Of a stretch of 64,000 nt of DNA, positions 39,835-48,374 are shown in pieces. Within the stretch, counting starts at the first letter, position 1; each line of letters starts with the position of its first letter. Origin of the DNA: Bin87 sp963665395. GTDB taxonomy: Bacteria > Chloroflexota > Dehalococcoidia > Lucifugimonadales > UBA3495. A program made the translations under genes and the position numbers. The notes beneath the pieces are model-generated. The model saw only the letters and a program-made list of their open reading frames with translations, was not told where the DNA came from and searched no databases. Location of the stretch: assembly GCA_963665395.2 (NCBI GenBank), contig OY762251.1, positions 1,612,001 through 1,676,000 of the forward strand, given 5' to 3'.

Positions 39835-41928
39835 ATGACTACGCCGTCTTCCGCCAACCCGCCGGAACGCGCCAGGCAGCTCCGCGATGAGCTTTGGTTC
39901 CACAACGAGCGGTACTACAACGACGACGCGCCGGTGATCAGCGATGGGCAGTATGACGCGCTGATGCAGGAACTGCGCGAATTGGAAGCCGCGTACCCGG
40001 AGCTCCGCTCGGCGAGCTCGCCGACCCAGCGCATCGGCGGCAGCGCGTCGGACCGCTTTCCCCAAGTGCAGCATCCCATACCCATGTTGAGCCTGGCCAA
40101 CGCCTTCGGCCGGGAGGACCTGGAGGCGTGGCACCGCCGGGTTACGGACCTGCTGGACGGGCAGTCCTTCCGCATGGTTGCCGAGCTGAAAATCGACGGG
40201 CTGGCGGTTCGGCTGGTCTATCGGGGCGGCAAGTTGGCGCTGGGCGCGACCCGGGGCAACGGTCAGACCGGCGAGGACGTGACGCACAACCTGCGTGAAG
40301 TGCGGAGCATTCCGCGCCAGCTGGTGGGTGATTTCCCGGCTGAATTGGAAGTGCGCGGCGAGGTGTATCTGCCGCTGGACAGTTTCAAGCGGATGAACGA
40401 GGAGCGGGAACGGGCCGGCGAGCAGCTGTACGCCAACCCGCGCAATACCGGGGCCGGCACCATCCGCCAGCTGGATCCGCTGGTGGTCCGTGAGCGGAAC
40501 ATGGAGATCTGGGTGTACAGTCTGAACGACACCGGCGACGCGCCCATGCCGGCCGGGCATTGGGAGGCTCTGCAAAGGCTTGAATCCTACGGGCTGCGCG
40601 TCAACGAGCATAACCGGGTTTTCAACACGGTGGATGAGGTGTGCGACTACTACGACGTGATGCTGGCCCAGCGGCATGATTGGGGTTATGAGGCGGACGG
40701 CTTGGTCATCAAGGTGGACAGCCTCACCCAGCAGAACGCTCTGGGCGTGGCCGGCCGGGAACCGCGCTGGGCCATCGCCTACAAGTTCCCCGCCGAGCGG
40801 GCCAACACCCGGTTGCTGGACATCGTTATCAACGTGGGGCGCACGGGCAGCCTGAACCCCCAGGCCATCCTGGAGCCGGTGGTGGTCAGCGGAGCGACGG
40901 TGCAGCACGCTTCGCTGCATAACGAGGAGGACATCCGCCGCAAGGACGTCCGCATCGGCGATATGGTGGAGATTGAGCGCGCCGGCGACGTGATTCCCCA
41001 CGTCATTGGGCCGGTGGAGATGCCGGGTGAAGAGCGGGGGCCGGCTTTCCGGATGCCGGAGCATTGCCCGGAATGCGACGCCCCGGTGGTCAAGGATGAG
41101 GACGACGCCATACACCGCTGCCCCAACCCGGACTGCCCGGCGCAGTTCTTTGAGCTGCTGAAGCATTTCGTCAGCCGGGGAGCCATGGACATCGACGGGT
41201 TGGGCGAGCGTTGGTGCCGCATCTTCATTGACCGGGGCCTGATTTCCGACGTTTCCCACGTCTATCATTTGAAGCCGGAGCAGTTGACCGAACTGGACCG
41301 AATGGGCGACAAGTTGGCCTCGCGGATCTTGACCAACGTTGAAGCCAGCAAGCAACGACCGCTGGCGCGCATCCTGTTCGCCCTGGGCATCCTGCACGTG
41401 GGCGCGGAGGTGGCGGAGTTGCTGGCCGGGCGTTACGCCAGTATTGACGACATCGCGGCGGCCGGCATTGACGAACTCACCGAGATTGAGGGCATCGGGC
41501 CGCGCATCGCGGAGAGCATCGTCAACTACTTCGCCGACGAACGGAACCGGGAAACCGTCGCCGGGTTGAAAGCGGCCGGCGTCCAGACGTGGCACGAACT
41601 GACGCCAATCGACGAATCCGCCCAGCCGTGGAAGGGGCAGACCTTCGTCATCACCGGCACCCTTGCATCCATGACGCGGCGGGAGGCCGAGGGCAAGGTG
41701 AAAGCCCTGGGGGGAACCACCACGTCGTCGGTGAGTCGCAAGACCAACTGGCTGGTGGCCGGGGCAGCGGCGGGCAGCAAGCTGGCGACGGCGGAACGGC
41801 TGGGGGTGCGGGTGCTGGATGAAGAGGGGTTGCTGGTTCTTATGGAGCATCCGGAGCGCATCAGCGACGCGGCGGCGGTGGAGAACCAAACACCCGACGG
41901 GCAGGCTCAGTTAGCGATGGGGGAATGA
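39835..41928 (+). CDS. ligA: NAD-dependent DNA ligase
   Basis: LigA seals nicks in replication and repair. The 697-residue protein has all domains. The Ia/adenylation domain carries the nucleotide-binding lysine in AELKIDGLAVRL, and an OB fold follows. A four-cysteine zinc finger reads CPECDAPV...HRCPNPDCPAQ. The helix-hairpin-helix region is at about 480-590 (GIDELTEIEGIGPRIAESI) and the C-terminal BRCT domain at 600-680 (WKGQTFVITGTLASMTRREAE). The ATG at 39835 is chosen with GAGG upstream; earlier in-frame starts (39799 TTG, 39820 ATG) are possible. Confidence 0.95.
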   Translation: MTTPSSANPPERARQLRDELWFHNERYYNDDAPVISDGQYDALMQELRELEAAYPELRSASSPTQRIGGSASDRFPQVQHPIPMLSLANAFGREDLEAWHRRVTDLLDGQSFRMVAELKIDGLAVRLVYRGGKLALGATRGNGQTGEDVTHNLREVRSIPRQLVGDFPAELEVRGEVYLPLDSFKRMNEERERAGEQLYANPRNTGAGTIRQLDPLVVRERNMEIWVYSLNDTGDAPMPAGHWEALQRLESYGLRVNEHNRVFNTVDEVCDYYDVMLAQRHDWGYEADGLVIKVDSLTQQNALGVAGREPRWAIAYKFPAERANTRLLDIVINVGRTGSLNPQAILEPVVVSGATVQHASLHNEEDIRRKDVRIGDMVEIERAGDVIPHVIGPVEMPGEERGPAFRMPEHCPECDAPVVKDEDDAIHRCPNPDCPAQFFELLKHFVSRGAMDIDGLGERWCRIFIDRGLISDVSHVYHLKPEQLTELDRMGDKLASRILTNVEASKQRPLARILFALGILHVGAEVAELLAGRYASIDDIAAAGIDELTEIEGIGPRIAESIVNYFADERNRETVAGLKAAGVQTWHELTPIDESAQPWKGQTFVITGTLASMTRREAEGKVKALGGTTTSSVSRKTNWLVAGAAAGSKLATAERLGVRVLDEEGLLVLMEHPERISDAAAVENQTPDGQAQLAMGE

Positions 41929-41940
41929 GTCCCTTACAGG

Positions 41941-42384
41941 TTATTGCCTAGTGCGACGCATGGCTCCGGTTATGAGGTAAAGAACGCCTACTCCGCCAAG
42001 TGCGCCGCCCAGAACTTTGGCGCCGTCACCGAGGATTTTCATAGCGATGCCGGCTTGAGCCGGACTTCCGAAAAATGCCATGTAAAACAGGAAGAATACC
42101 AGGATAACAAAGCTACCCCCGAACACCAACAATACCAGCCGGGCCAGTTGGTGGGACCGGAGATTTTGCGCGTCGCTCGTTTCCAGTTGCCTGACGGCAT
42201 AATCGTGCTGAAGTTTATCCCGATTTTCTTCTACCTCCAACGTGCGGAACGCCACCTGCTGCATTTCCCGTTGCGCCGCAACCATGGCGGCCGCGACTGA
42301 TGGCAACTGAGCCTCCAGTTCTTCCGAGGCGTGGTGATCCAAGCGTTCGTCGCCGTCGTCGGGCGCGGGGCATGGCGAAACCAT
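41941..42384 (-). CDS. Two-helix membrane protein with helical N-terminus
   Basis: The 147-residue protein has a polar helical N-terminal half (LPSVAAAMVAAQREMQQVAF, DYAVRQLETSD). Two hydrophobic helices follow (about residues 83-108, LARLVLLVFGGSFVILVFF, and 119-140), with a basic end (RRTRQ). No family is recognised. The ATG overlaps the stop of the upstream small gene (TGATG), so the two are translationally coupled. The gene is convergent with ligA. Confidence 0.6.
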   Translation of the reverse strand: MVSPCPAPDDGDERLDHHASEELEAQLPSVAAAMVAAQREMQQVAFRTLEVEENRDKLQHDYAVRQLETSDAQNLRSHQLARLVLLVFGGSFVILVFFLFYMAFFGSPAQAGIAMKILGDGAKVLGGALGGVGVLYLITGAMRRTRQ

Positions 42385-42602
42385 CAGGGCTCCAACCCAT
42401 CGTAAATGGATTCTTTGATACCCCGGAGGGCAGGCATTCGGCCAGAAAGCATATCAACGTACAGGCTGGGCGGCAGTGACACGATCCGGTAGCCTCCAAA
42501 GGGAGACTTGACGATCCTATGGACTAACCCGGCCCCATCGCCGTTCTTGCTGAGCCGTTGTAATTCGCGATGCGCTTCCAAGTAGCTATCATAGACGAAC
42601 AT
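42384..42602 (-). CDS. Small conserved-looking protein (72 residues)
   Basis: The ATG at 42602 has a strong AGGAGG site 6 nt upstream; longer frames lack one. The protein reads MFVYDSYLEAHRELQRLSKN, then RIVKSPFGGYRIVSLPPSLYVDML. The 'SPFGGYRIV' turn suggests a small beta-rich fold seen in accessory or antitoxin-like proteins, but no family is recognised. Its stop overlaps the next gene's start. Confidence 0.6.
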   Translation of the reverse strand: MFVYDSYLEAHRELQRLSKNGDGAGLVHRIVKSPFGGYRIVSLPPSLYVDMLSGRMPALRGIKESIYDGLEP

Positions 42603-42693
42603 CGCGCTCCTCCTTTCCCATTGTGCGTTAATCATAGGGCCGCCCCGCAACGGTGGCAATCAGATCGTGCTGGGCAGCCCCGCATTGCCCAGC

Positions 42694-43128
42694 CTACCGT
42701 ATCAGGCCGTACACCCGCTGGGGCGTCAGCCTGACGATTACGGCGTCCTGCTGCACCATGGCGCGGTCGTATTCTTCCCAATCGGGATGCTCGTGGTCGC
42801 CGCAGGCCATGAAGGCGGTGCGCAACATCTGGCGCATCTCTTCGGCGTCGGTGTTCTGGTAGTCGTTCAGGGTTACCGTGCCCTCTACGACGGCGAATTG
42901 CCGCCAGTCCTCGGCCACGGCCATGACGTTGCAACGGTTGTCCCGGCGCAGGTTGCGGACCTTGTAGGACGTGCCCCGGACGGTGACGAAGATCGGCCCG
43001 TCGTCGCCCTCGAAGGGGGATACGCCGCAGACTACGATGCTGGTCTGCGCCGAACCGTCCCGGCGGAAGGTGTTGATCACGCCCCGGTGATTGCTGGCAA
43101 AGAACTGCCTTACGTCGTTGAATTCCAT
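42694..43128 (-). CDS. Pyridoxamine-5'-phosphate oxidase-like flavin/F420-binding protein
   Basis: The 144-residue split-barrel protein begins MEFNDVRQFFASNHRGVINTF. It has the characteristic VRGTSYKVRNLRRDNRCNVMAV (the 'T.K..NL..DPR' block) and the C-terminal RLTPQRVYGLI. This group (TIGR03618-like) binds FMN or F420. The substrate is unknown; F420-dependent reductases are frequent in Chloroflexota. GGAGG stands 5 nt before the ATG. Confidence 0.85.
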   Translation of the reverse strand: MEFNDVRQFFASNHRGVINTFRRDGSAQTSIVVCGVSPFEGDDGPIFVTVRGTSYKVRNLRRDNRCNVMAVAEDWRQFAVVEGTVTLNDYQNTDAEEMRQMLRTAFMACGDHEHPDWEEYDRAMVQQDAVIVRLTPQRVYGLIR

Positions 43129-43161
43129 GTTCGCCTCCTGGTTGCCGGCGTGTGCCGGGTA

Positions 43162-45630
43162 TCATTGACTTCTGACTTCGTAGATGACCATATCGCCGGA
43201 TGCGAATTCCGGGGTGAGCCATCCCTCCGTAGCCCATTGCTCCATTCGTTGCGCGACATCGGCGCCGTAGGCTTCCCGTTCCCGGGGGCCGACCACCAGC
43301 CAACGCACGTCGTAGAGCCTGAGCAATCGTAACACCTCGAGGCCGTCCTCATCCTGATAGATGGCTGCTACATCGTGCCGCCGGCCGGCCAGCAGGTTAC
43401 GCTGGTCTTCGCCGCGCCATTGCTGCTGGTGGCCTTCCCACCCGAGCACCGTGGCCCGGCCGGTGGCGGCGGAGATGCGGCCGTAATCGCTGTAACCGCC
43501 GCCAACCGCTTCGACGATACGGCCGGGTTCGGCCTGGGTGTTCAGCCACATGATGGCGTCGTATTCGTCAGGTTCGGCGCGTCGCAGGTATTCCAGGCCC
43601 GAGAGGGTATTGTCCGCCCAACTTTCTCCCTCCTGAAACCACCCCGTCCGTTCCAGCGTGGCCGCGACGGGATAGTAGGCGGATGCCAGCACCAGCCCGG
43701 CAATCACGATGGCCCACGCGATGCCAATAGCCCGCAGCAGACCCGCCCGGTAATCCGCCCACCGCCGCCGGATGGGAGCGGCCACGATGTAATAAAATCC
43801 CACGGCGCCGGCGATGCCCAACAGCAGCCACGCCTGGTAATAGACTTTGAACACGGTGTTCATGCGGTTTCCGAACAGGTCGGAAATGCGAAACAGCTCG
43901 GCTCCAGCGAGCAGATAGAATCCGGCCGCCGCCAGGATCAGGGCGAAAACGAGCCATTGCATTGGCCGGCGTCCGGCGGCTAACACCATAGCGCAGTATG
44001 CCGCCAGCCCGCCGGCCAGCAGCAGAGGCACTGCCAGCGTGAGACGCCGCCACACCAACCCTTCCGCCAAGTTCACGTCGCCGGTCGAAACCGATACCAA
44101 CACGGCAACCCCCATGAGCCAGACGAAAAAGGGCGCGAGGCTCACGGCCAATACCGGCCAGCCCAGTTTCCGCAACTCCGGCGTCGGCCAACCCATTTCC
44201 AGCACGGAGCGGGCCACCAGGCCGGCCGCCAACACCGCCGGGACTCCCATCACCACCAGAAACAGGAAATGGCGAGTTCCCGGCCCGGTTACCGGCAGGA
44301 TACCCCCGGCCTGGCTGTCGAAGGAAACGTAAAACGGCAGGTAAAGCACTATCCCGGCGGCGGCCAATGCGATGGCCAATAACGCTGCGCGTCCCAGCCC
44401 TTGCGTTAAGAAGCTGGCGATTGACAAGCCTTCGTCGGATGGGAGATCAGCGGCAGCCTGATCTCGTGGTCTCCGGCCAAAGGACAACCAATGCGCGGTG
44501 GCGGCCATGGCCACAATGGCTACGGAGAGCGGGAAGTCCCAGGCGTTGATGAATGCCAGCGCTCCGAGGGTCAGCGCCAAGGCGGCCGCCTCGCCCGGAC
44601 GCCGGCGCAGCCAATCCAAACCGGGCGGTTCCGCCGCCACCAACAGGGCCAACGCCAGGGACAGGGCCAGCGCCGTGAAAGGCAAAGACGTAACGTGGGC
44701 GTGCAGATCTCCCAGCAGGAAGCTGAAGAAAGGAACTTCGGTGATGGTGTAATCCAGCGACGCGCCCCCTTCGGCCAGCGTATCGATGACCCGGGTGCCG
44801 CGCCACCACCACCAGTAGCCATCAGGCAGCCAACCGTGCCCGCCGGCCGGCGGTTCCAAGCCCTTGATGCCCACCCACTGCCAGAACCAATCGCCGCCCA
44901 CGCCGCGCACGTAGGCCAACTCGAGGACGCCGGACAGGTTGCCCAGCATCGCCACGCCCAGGGCCGCCAGTGAGCCGACCGCCAACGAGGGAGCCACCCG
45001 CGCGCCGGAAAAGCGCAGCAGGTTGTACACCAGCCCCAGCAGCCCGGCGGCCAGCATCGCCGGCACCGTCGCCATGGCCAGGTTGTACGCCTTGTCGGTG
45101 GCCACTCCAGTCAGCGTGGCCAGGGTCGCGGCCATGTGGTGGCCGCCGTAGTAGTAGGCGATGCCGTGGCCGGAAAGCCACTGGTCTTCCGGCGGGAACC
45201 CGTCCGCGTTGGCGACGGCGTTCATTATGCCGAAGTCCATGGGCTTCTCAGTGTGGTTGATGGCCGGGACTTCGCTGATCACCAGCGCCCAGAAAGCGAA
45301 CACCGCCAGGAACAGTAGCTCGGTGGTAGCCACCACCGTCCAGCGGCGGCGGAAGAAATCGGCCAGTTCCACCCGCTGCCGGTAGGCCAGCCACGCCGCC
45401 GCGATGCCCAGCAGAAGCAACATGGCGGCGACGCCGCCGGCCGAATTGGGTACGACGCCGATGGCGCCGCCGATCCAGGTCAGCCAACCCAGCAGGAGCA
45501 GGCCCAGGACCCGGGATACGGCCCACCCGCGATCAGCCAACCGCCCCAAGCCGCATACGCCGGACGCCAAAGGGAACGCCACCAGGGACAGCGCCCACAG
45601 AACGGCGAGCCAGGCGATGATGTCCGGCAC
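43162..45630 (-). CDS. DUF2298 (YYY-domain) polytopic membrane protein
   Basis: The 822-residue protein is very hydrophobic with roughly 18-20 predicted membrane helices. The family blocks GHGIAYYYGGHHMAATLATLTG and EVPFFSFLLGDLHAHVTSLPF are present. It ends with a soluble domain (about 690-822, with RATVLGWEGHQQQWRGED, typical of the 'YYY' family). DUF2298 is restricted mainly to Chloroflexota and Archaea. It resembles a large GT-C-like glycosyltransferase but its function is unproven. The start is GTG. It lies between the PNPOx-like gene and ftsY on the same strand (33- and 21-bp gaps). Confidence 0.9.
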   Translation of the reverse strand: MPDIIAWLAVLWALSLVAFPLASGVCGLGRLADRGWAVSRVLGLLLLGWLTWIGGAIGVVPNSAGGVAAMLLLLGIAAAWLAYRQRVELADFFRRRWTVVATTELLFLAVFAFWALVISEVPAINHTEKPMDFGIMNAVANADGFPPEDQWLSGHGIAYYYGGHHMAATLATLTGVATDKAYNLAMATVPAMLAAGLLGLVYNLLRFSGARVAPSLAVGSLAALGVAMLGNLSGVLELAYVRGVGGDWFWQWVGIKGLEPPAGGHGWLPDGYWWWWRGTRVIDTLAEGGASLDYTITEVPFFSFLLGDLHAHVTSLPFTALALSLALALLVAAEPPGLDWLRRRPGEAAALALTLGALAFINAWDFPLSVAIVAMAATAHWLSFGRRPRDQAAADLPSDEGLSIASFLTQGLGRAALLAIALAAAGIVLYLPFYVSFDSQAGGILPVTGPGTRHFLFLVVMGVPAVLAAGLVARSVLEMGWPTPELRKLGWPVLAVSLAPFFVWLMGVAVLVSVSTGDVNLAEGLVWRRLTLAVPLLLAGGLAAYCAMVLAAGRRPMQWLVFALILAAAGFYLLAGAELFRISDLFGNRMNTVFKVYYQAWLLLGIAGAVGFYYIVAAPIRRRWADYRAGLLRAIGIAWAIVIAGLVLASAYYPVAATLERTGWFQEGESWADNTLSGLEYLRRAEPDEYDAIMWLNTQAEPGRIVEAVGGGYSDYGRISAATGRATVLGWEGHQQQWRGEDQRNLLAGRRHDVAAIYQDEDGLEVLRLLRLYDVRWLVVGPREREAYGADVAQRMEQWATEGWLTPEFASGDMVIYEVRSQ

Positions 45631-45651
45631 GGTCAGGGGACGGGAATAGGG

Positions 45652-46611
45652 TCAGGACGCCGGCGCGAGCATGGCATCGACGAACTCGCGGGCGTCGAAA
45701 GGCGCGATGTCGTCCAAACCCTCGCCGGTGCCAATGAACAGGATGGGTACGCCCAACTCGCGACGGATGGACAGCACGATGCCGCCGCGGGCGGTGCCGT
45801 CCAGCTTGGCCAGGAAGATGCCGGTGCAGCCCACCGCGTCGGTGAACGCCTGGGCCTGGGTCAATCCGTTGTGGCCGGTGGTGGCGTCCAGCGTCAACAG
45901 CACCTGGTGGGGCGCGGCGGCGTCCAGGCCGTTGATGACCCGCCGCACCTTGCGCAGCTCGTCCATCAGGTTGTTGCGGGTATGCAGCCGGCCGGCGGTG
46001 TCCACGATGAGGATGTCGGCGCCGCGGGCGCGGGCGGCCTGCCAGGAGTCGTAGGCCACGGCGCCGGGGTCGGCGCCGTGCTGGTGGCTGATCACGTCCA
46101 CGCCGGCACGTTCGCCCAGGATTTCCAGCTGCTCCTCGGCGGCGGCGCGGAAAGTATCCGCCGCGCCCAGCATCACCTTCTTGCCCGATGCGGTGAAGTG
46201 GTGGGCCAGCTTGGCGATGCTGGTGGTTTTGCCCACGCCGTTCACGCCGCACACCAGTATCACGTAGGGCGCGGCGATGCTGTCGTCGTCCAGCCACACG
46301 TCGGGGTCGTCCGTAGCGGCCAGTTGCGCCGCCAGCAATTCCTTGAGCCGGGAGAACGCGGCCTCCCCGTCGGCAACCCGCCCCGCGCGTACCTCGGCGC
46401 GCAGGTCGTCAAGCACCGACATCGTGGTATCGACGCTGACGTCGGCGGAGATGAGGATTTCCTCGATCTCATCCCAGACCGAATCGTCCAGCTGGCGGGA
46501 GGCGAAGAGGTTGCGGATCCGACCAAACCAGCTGTCGCGGCTGCGCTTCACGCCGGCGTCGGTCTGCTGGCGGTTGGTTTGCTCACGGTTGCGCTTGAAG
46601 ATGGAAAACAT
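45652..46611 (-). CDS. ftsY: Signal recognition particle receptor
   Basis: FtsY docks SRP-bound ribosomes at the membrane. The 319-residue protein has the four-helix N domain (SWFGRIRNLFASRQLDDSVWDEIEEILI). The G domain has G1 GVNGVGKTTS, the insertion-box region ADTFRAAAEEQL, G3 VDTAGRLH, G4 TKLD-equivalent AKLDGTARGG and G5 FIGTGEGLDDI. The acidic A domain is short, as in many non-proteobacteria. The length is normal. It is adjacent to the DUF2298 gene. Confidence 0.95.
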   Translation of the reverse strand: MFSIFKRNREQTNRQQTDAGVKRSRDSWFGRIRNLFASRQLDDSVWDEIEEILISADVSVDTTMSVLDDLRAEVRAGRVADGEAAFSRLKELLAAQLAATDDPDVWLDDDSIAAPYVILVCGVNGVGKTTSIAKLAHHFTASGKKVMLGAADTFRAAAEEQLEILGERAGVDVISHQHGADPGAVAYDSWQAARARGADILIVDTAGRLHTRNNLMDELRKVRRVINGLDAAAPHQVLLTLDATTGHNGLTQAQAFTDAVGCTGIFLAKLDGTARGGIVLSIRRELGVPILFIGTGEGLDDIAPFDAREFVDAMLAPAS

Positions 46612-46662
46612 GGCGCGGAAAGGTTATCAGCGCGGTGGGCGAGGCGCAAGTTGACGTTGGGT

Positions 46663-47059
46663 CTCACGCGTACCCACTTTCCGGGGGCGGAATGTCAGAA
46701 GCAGGATTTCCCGGATTTGACGGATTATCAGGATTGAGATCATCCGACGGCAGCGTCGCACCCAATCCGGTAAATCTTGCTTCTGACAAGCTACCAAAAT
46801 GGCTCACGCGTACCCAGTTTGTCATCGCGAGGAGCGAAGTCCGCCGCTGGCGGATGGCGATCTCGTTCCAAGAGCGACGTTCGTTACCGCGACGAGATTG
46901 CCGCGCTGCGCTCGCAATGACAGTTTGGGGAAGATTGCCGCGCTGCGCTCGCAATGACAGTTTGGGGAAGATTGCCGCGCTGCGCTCGCAATGACAGTTT
47001 GGGGAAGATTGCCGCGCTGCGCTCGCAATGACAGTTTGGGGAAAGTGGGTACGCGTGAG
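46663..47059. repeat. Composite nested repeat element, copy 2 (397 bp)
   Basis: It has the same terminal repeats and inner order as 35983-36508 (family C palindrome at 46693-46789, then the CCGCTGGCGG hairpin). The tandem part has four 37-bp units (46896-47043) instead of seven, and the family C part is about 17 bp shorter. The high identity of the copies points to recent spread or gene conversion. Confidence 0.9.
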
Positions 47060-47073
47060 GGCGTCGGGTCGGG

Positions 47074-47354
47074 TCAAGCGGTCCGAGTGCGGAACAGGAC
47101 GTGGATGGCAAAGGCGCGGCGGCGGTCCGCGGGCGCGTTCTCAAATGCCCGGATGATTTCCTCGGTTTCGTCGATAAGTTGTAAAACTTCCTCGCGATCT
47201 AACCTGGTGTCGGGGTCATAGTCAGCTCGTCGTCCAAGTCAAGCGCCGGTTTTGCTTTGACGCTCTGGAAGGCAACCTTGTGCTTGTGATGGATTTGAAG
47301 GTAGTCCTTGATATGGGCTTCGACTTGTCGGATTTGGTCTTCGGAGACGGTCAT
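47074..47354 (-). pseudogene. Small hypothetical gene, apparently frameshifted
   Basis: An ATG at 47354 with AAAGGAG 6 nt upstream gives MTVSEDQIRQVEAHIKDYL... and stops at 47199 after LTMTPTPG. From just before that point another frame, with no start codon of its own, continues as DYDPDTRLDREEVLQLIDE and FENAPADRRRAF to a stop at 47074. A one-base shift around 47215-47222 would join the two into a protein of about 92 residues. It is either a decayed gene, an assembly error or a frameshift site. A repeat lies immediately downstream. Confidence 0.55.
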
Positions 47355-47397
47355 GGTCAGCTCCTTTGGGGCTGTGCCCAAATTCAATGCTATCGGT

Positions 47398-48156
47398 TCA
47401 GTTCAGCAGATTCACCGCCGCCTCCAGATAAGACTGCGCCGCCGCAACGTCTAGCCGGTCCTCTTCATCGCGCAGCCGGCCCTCGGCGTCGATGCTGACG
47501 CCGGCCCATCGGGGCAGCAGGGGAGACAGCAGCTCGGCGATGTTGGCGGCGGAGAGGCCGCCGGCTACTACCAGGCCCAGGTCGGGGGCGGCGGCGGCGA
47601 TGGCGTCCAGGTAGCGCACCGAGCGGGCGGCGTCCAGGGGGATGCCCAAGCCTTCGGAGGCGTCCACCAGCACGTCGGTGACGATGCCGGCGTATTCGGC
47701 GCAGCGTTGGGCGATTTGCGGCGGGTCGTGGCTTACGGATGCCATGGCTTCCCGTCCTACCTGAAGGACGATGCGGCTCGGTCGGCTGCGTTGGCGGTAT
47801 TCGGTCAGAGCCGTCGGGTCGGGCCACGGCGCGCCGCGGGTGGCGTTGATCTGGACGCCGTGGCAATGGGGGCCGCCTATCTCGTGGGCCTGGGCCAGGG
47901 CGTCGGCCAGGTTGGCGTCGGGCCGGGGGCGGTAGTGGACCAGGTTCAGGCAGCGCGGATCGTCGGAGAAGATGCCGGCGATGCTGTCCGGCAGCGGGCA
48001 GCGGTTGGGCGCGTCGCTGGGTTCGCCGGACAGGAGGGCGTTGCTGATCAGGACGCCGCACATCAATAGGCGTGGCGATGATGGTGGCAGCGTGGAGACC
48101 ACGGCGGCGACTTCGTGCGGGGCAGTAAAGCCCGTAATGCCGATATAAGGTGTCAT
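47398..48156 (-). CDS. TIM-barrel protein resembling phosphoribosylanthranilate isomerase
   Basis: The 252-residue protein has the TrpF-like flow: an N-terminal YIGITGFTAPHEV strand, HGVQINATRGAPWPD, LQVGREAM, VTDVLVDASEGLGIPLDAA and the C-terminal phosphate loop VVAGGLSAANIAELL with WAGVSIDAEGRLRD. Canonical TrpF uses a Cys and an Asp as acid/base. Here the early Cys (KICG) is not evident, so this is probably a paralogue with another substrate rather than tryptophan synthesis. No other trp gene is nearby. Confidence 0.65.
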   Translation of the reverse strand: MTPYIGITGFTAPHEVAAVVSTLPPSSPRLLMCGVLISNALLSGEPSDAPNRCPLPDSIAGIFSDDPRCLNLVHYRPRPDANLADALAQAHEIGGPHCHGVQINATRGAPWPDPTALTEYRQRSRPSRIVLQVGREAMASVSHDPPQIAQRCAEYAGIVTDVLVDASEGLGIPLDAARSVRYLDAIAAAAPDLGLVVAGGLSAANIAELLSPLLPRWAGVSIDAEGRLRDEEDRLDVAAAQSYLEAAVNLLN

Positions 48157-48202
48157 CAGGCGACGACCATCCTGTTATTTTGCGGCCTCTGGATTCCTGC
48201 TG

Positions 48203-48333
48203 GTAGCGTTGCAATTTAGGTGGTTCAGTTTCCCAGCGGGGTATCCGAGCGGCTAAAACTGCTGCTACGCCAACGGGATTGCCACGCTACGCTCGCAATG
48301 ACAAAAACCAAACCACCTAAAACGGAACGCTAC
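48203..48333. repeat. MITE-like element, family B, copy 2 (131 bp)
   Basis: It matches 23928-24058 in length and almost every base. The ends are GTAGCGTTGCAATTTAGGTG and ...AACGGAACGCTAC. It lies between the TrpF-like gene and the acyl-CoA ligase, next to a separate 'ATTCCTGCTTTCGCAGGAAT' hairpin at 48335-48354. Confidence 0.85.
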
Positions 48334-48374
48334 CATTCCTGCTTTCGCAGGAATGACGGGGGCGCATGGGATTA

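Noticed and set aside
47398..48156. Calling the TIM-barrel gene trpF outright
   Set aside because: The catalytic Cys of TrpF is not evident and there are no neighbouring trp genes, so only a family-level name is given.
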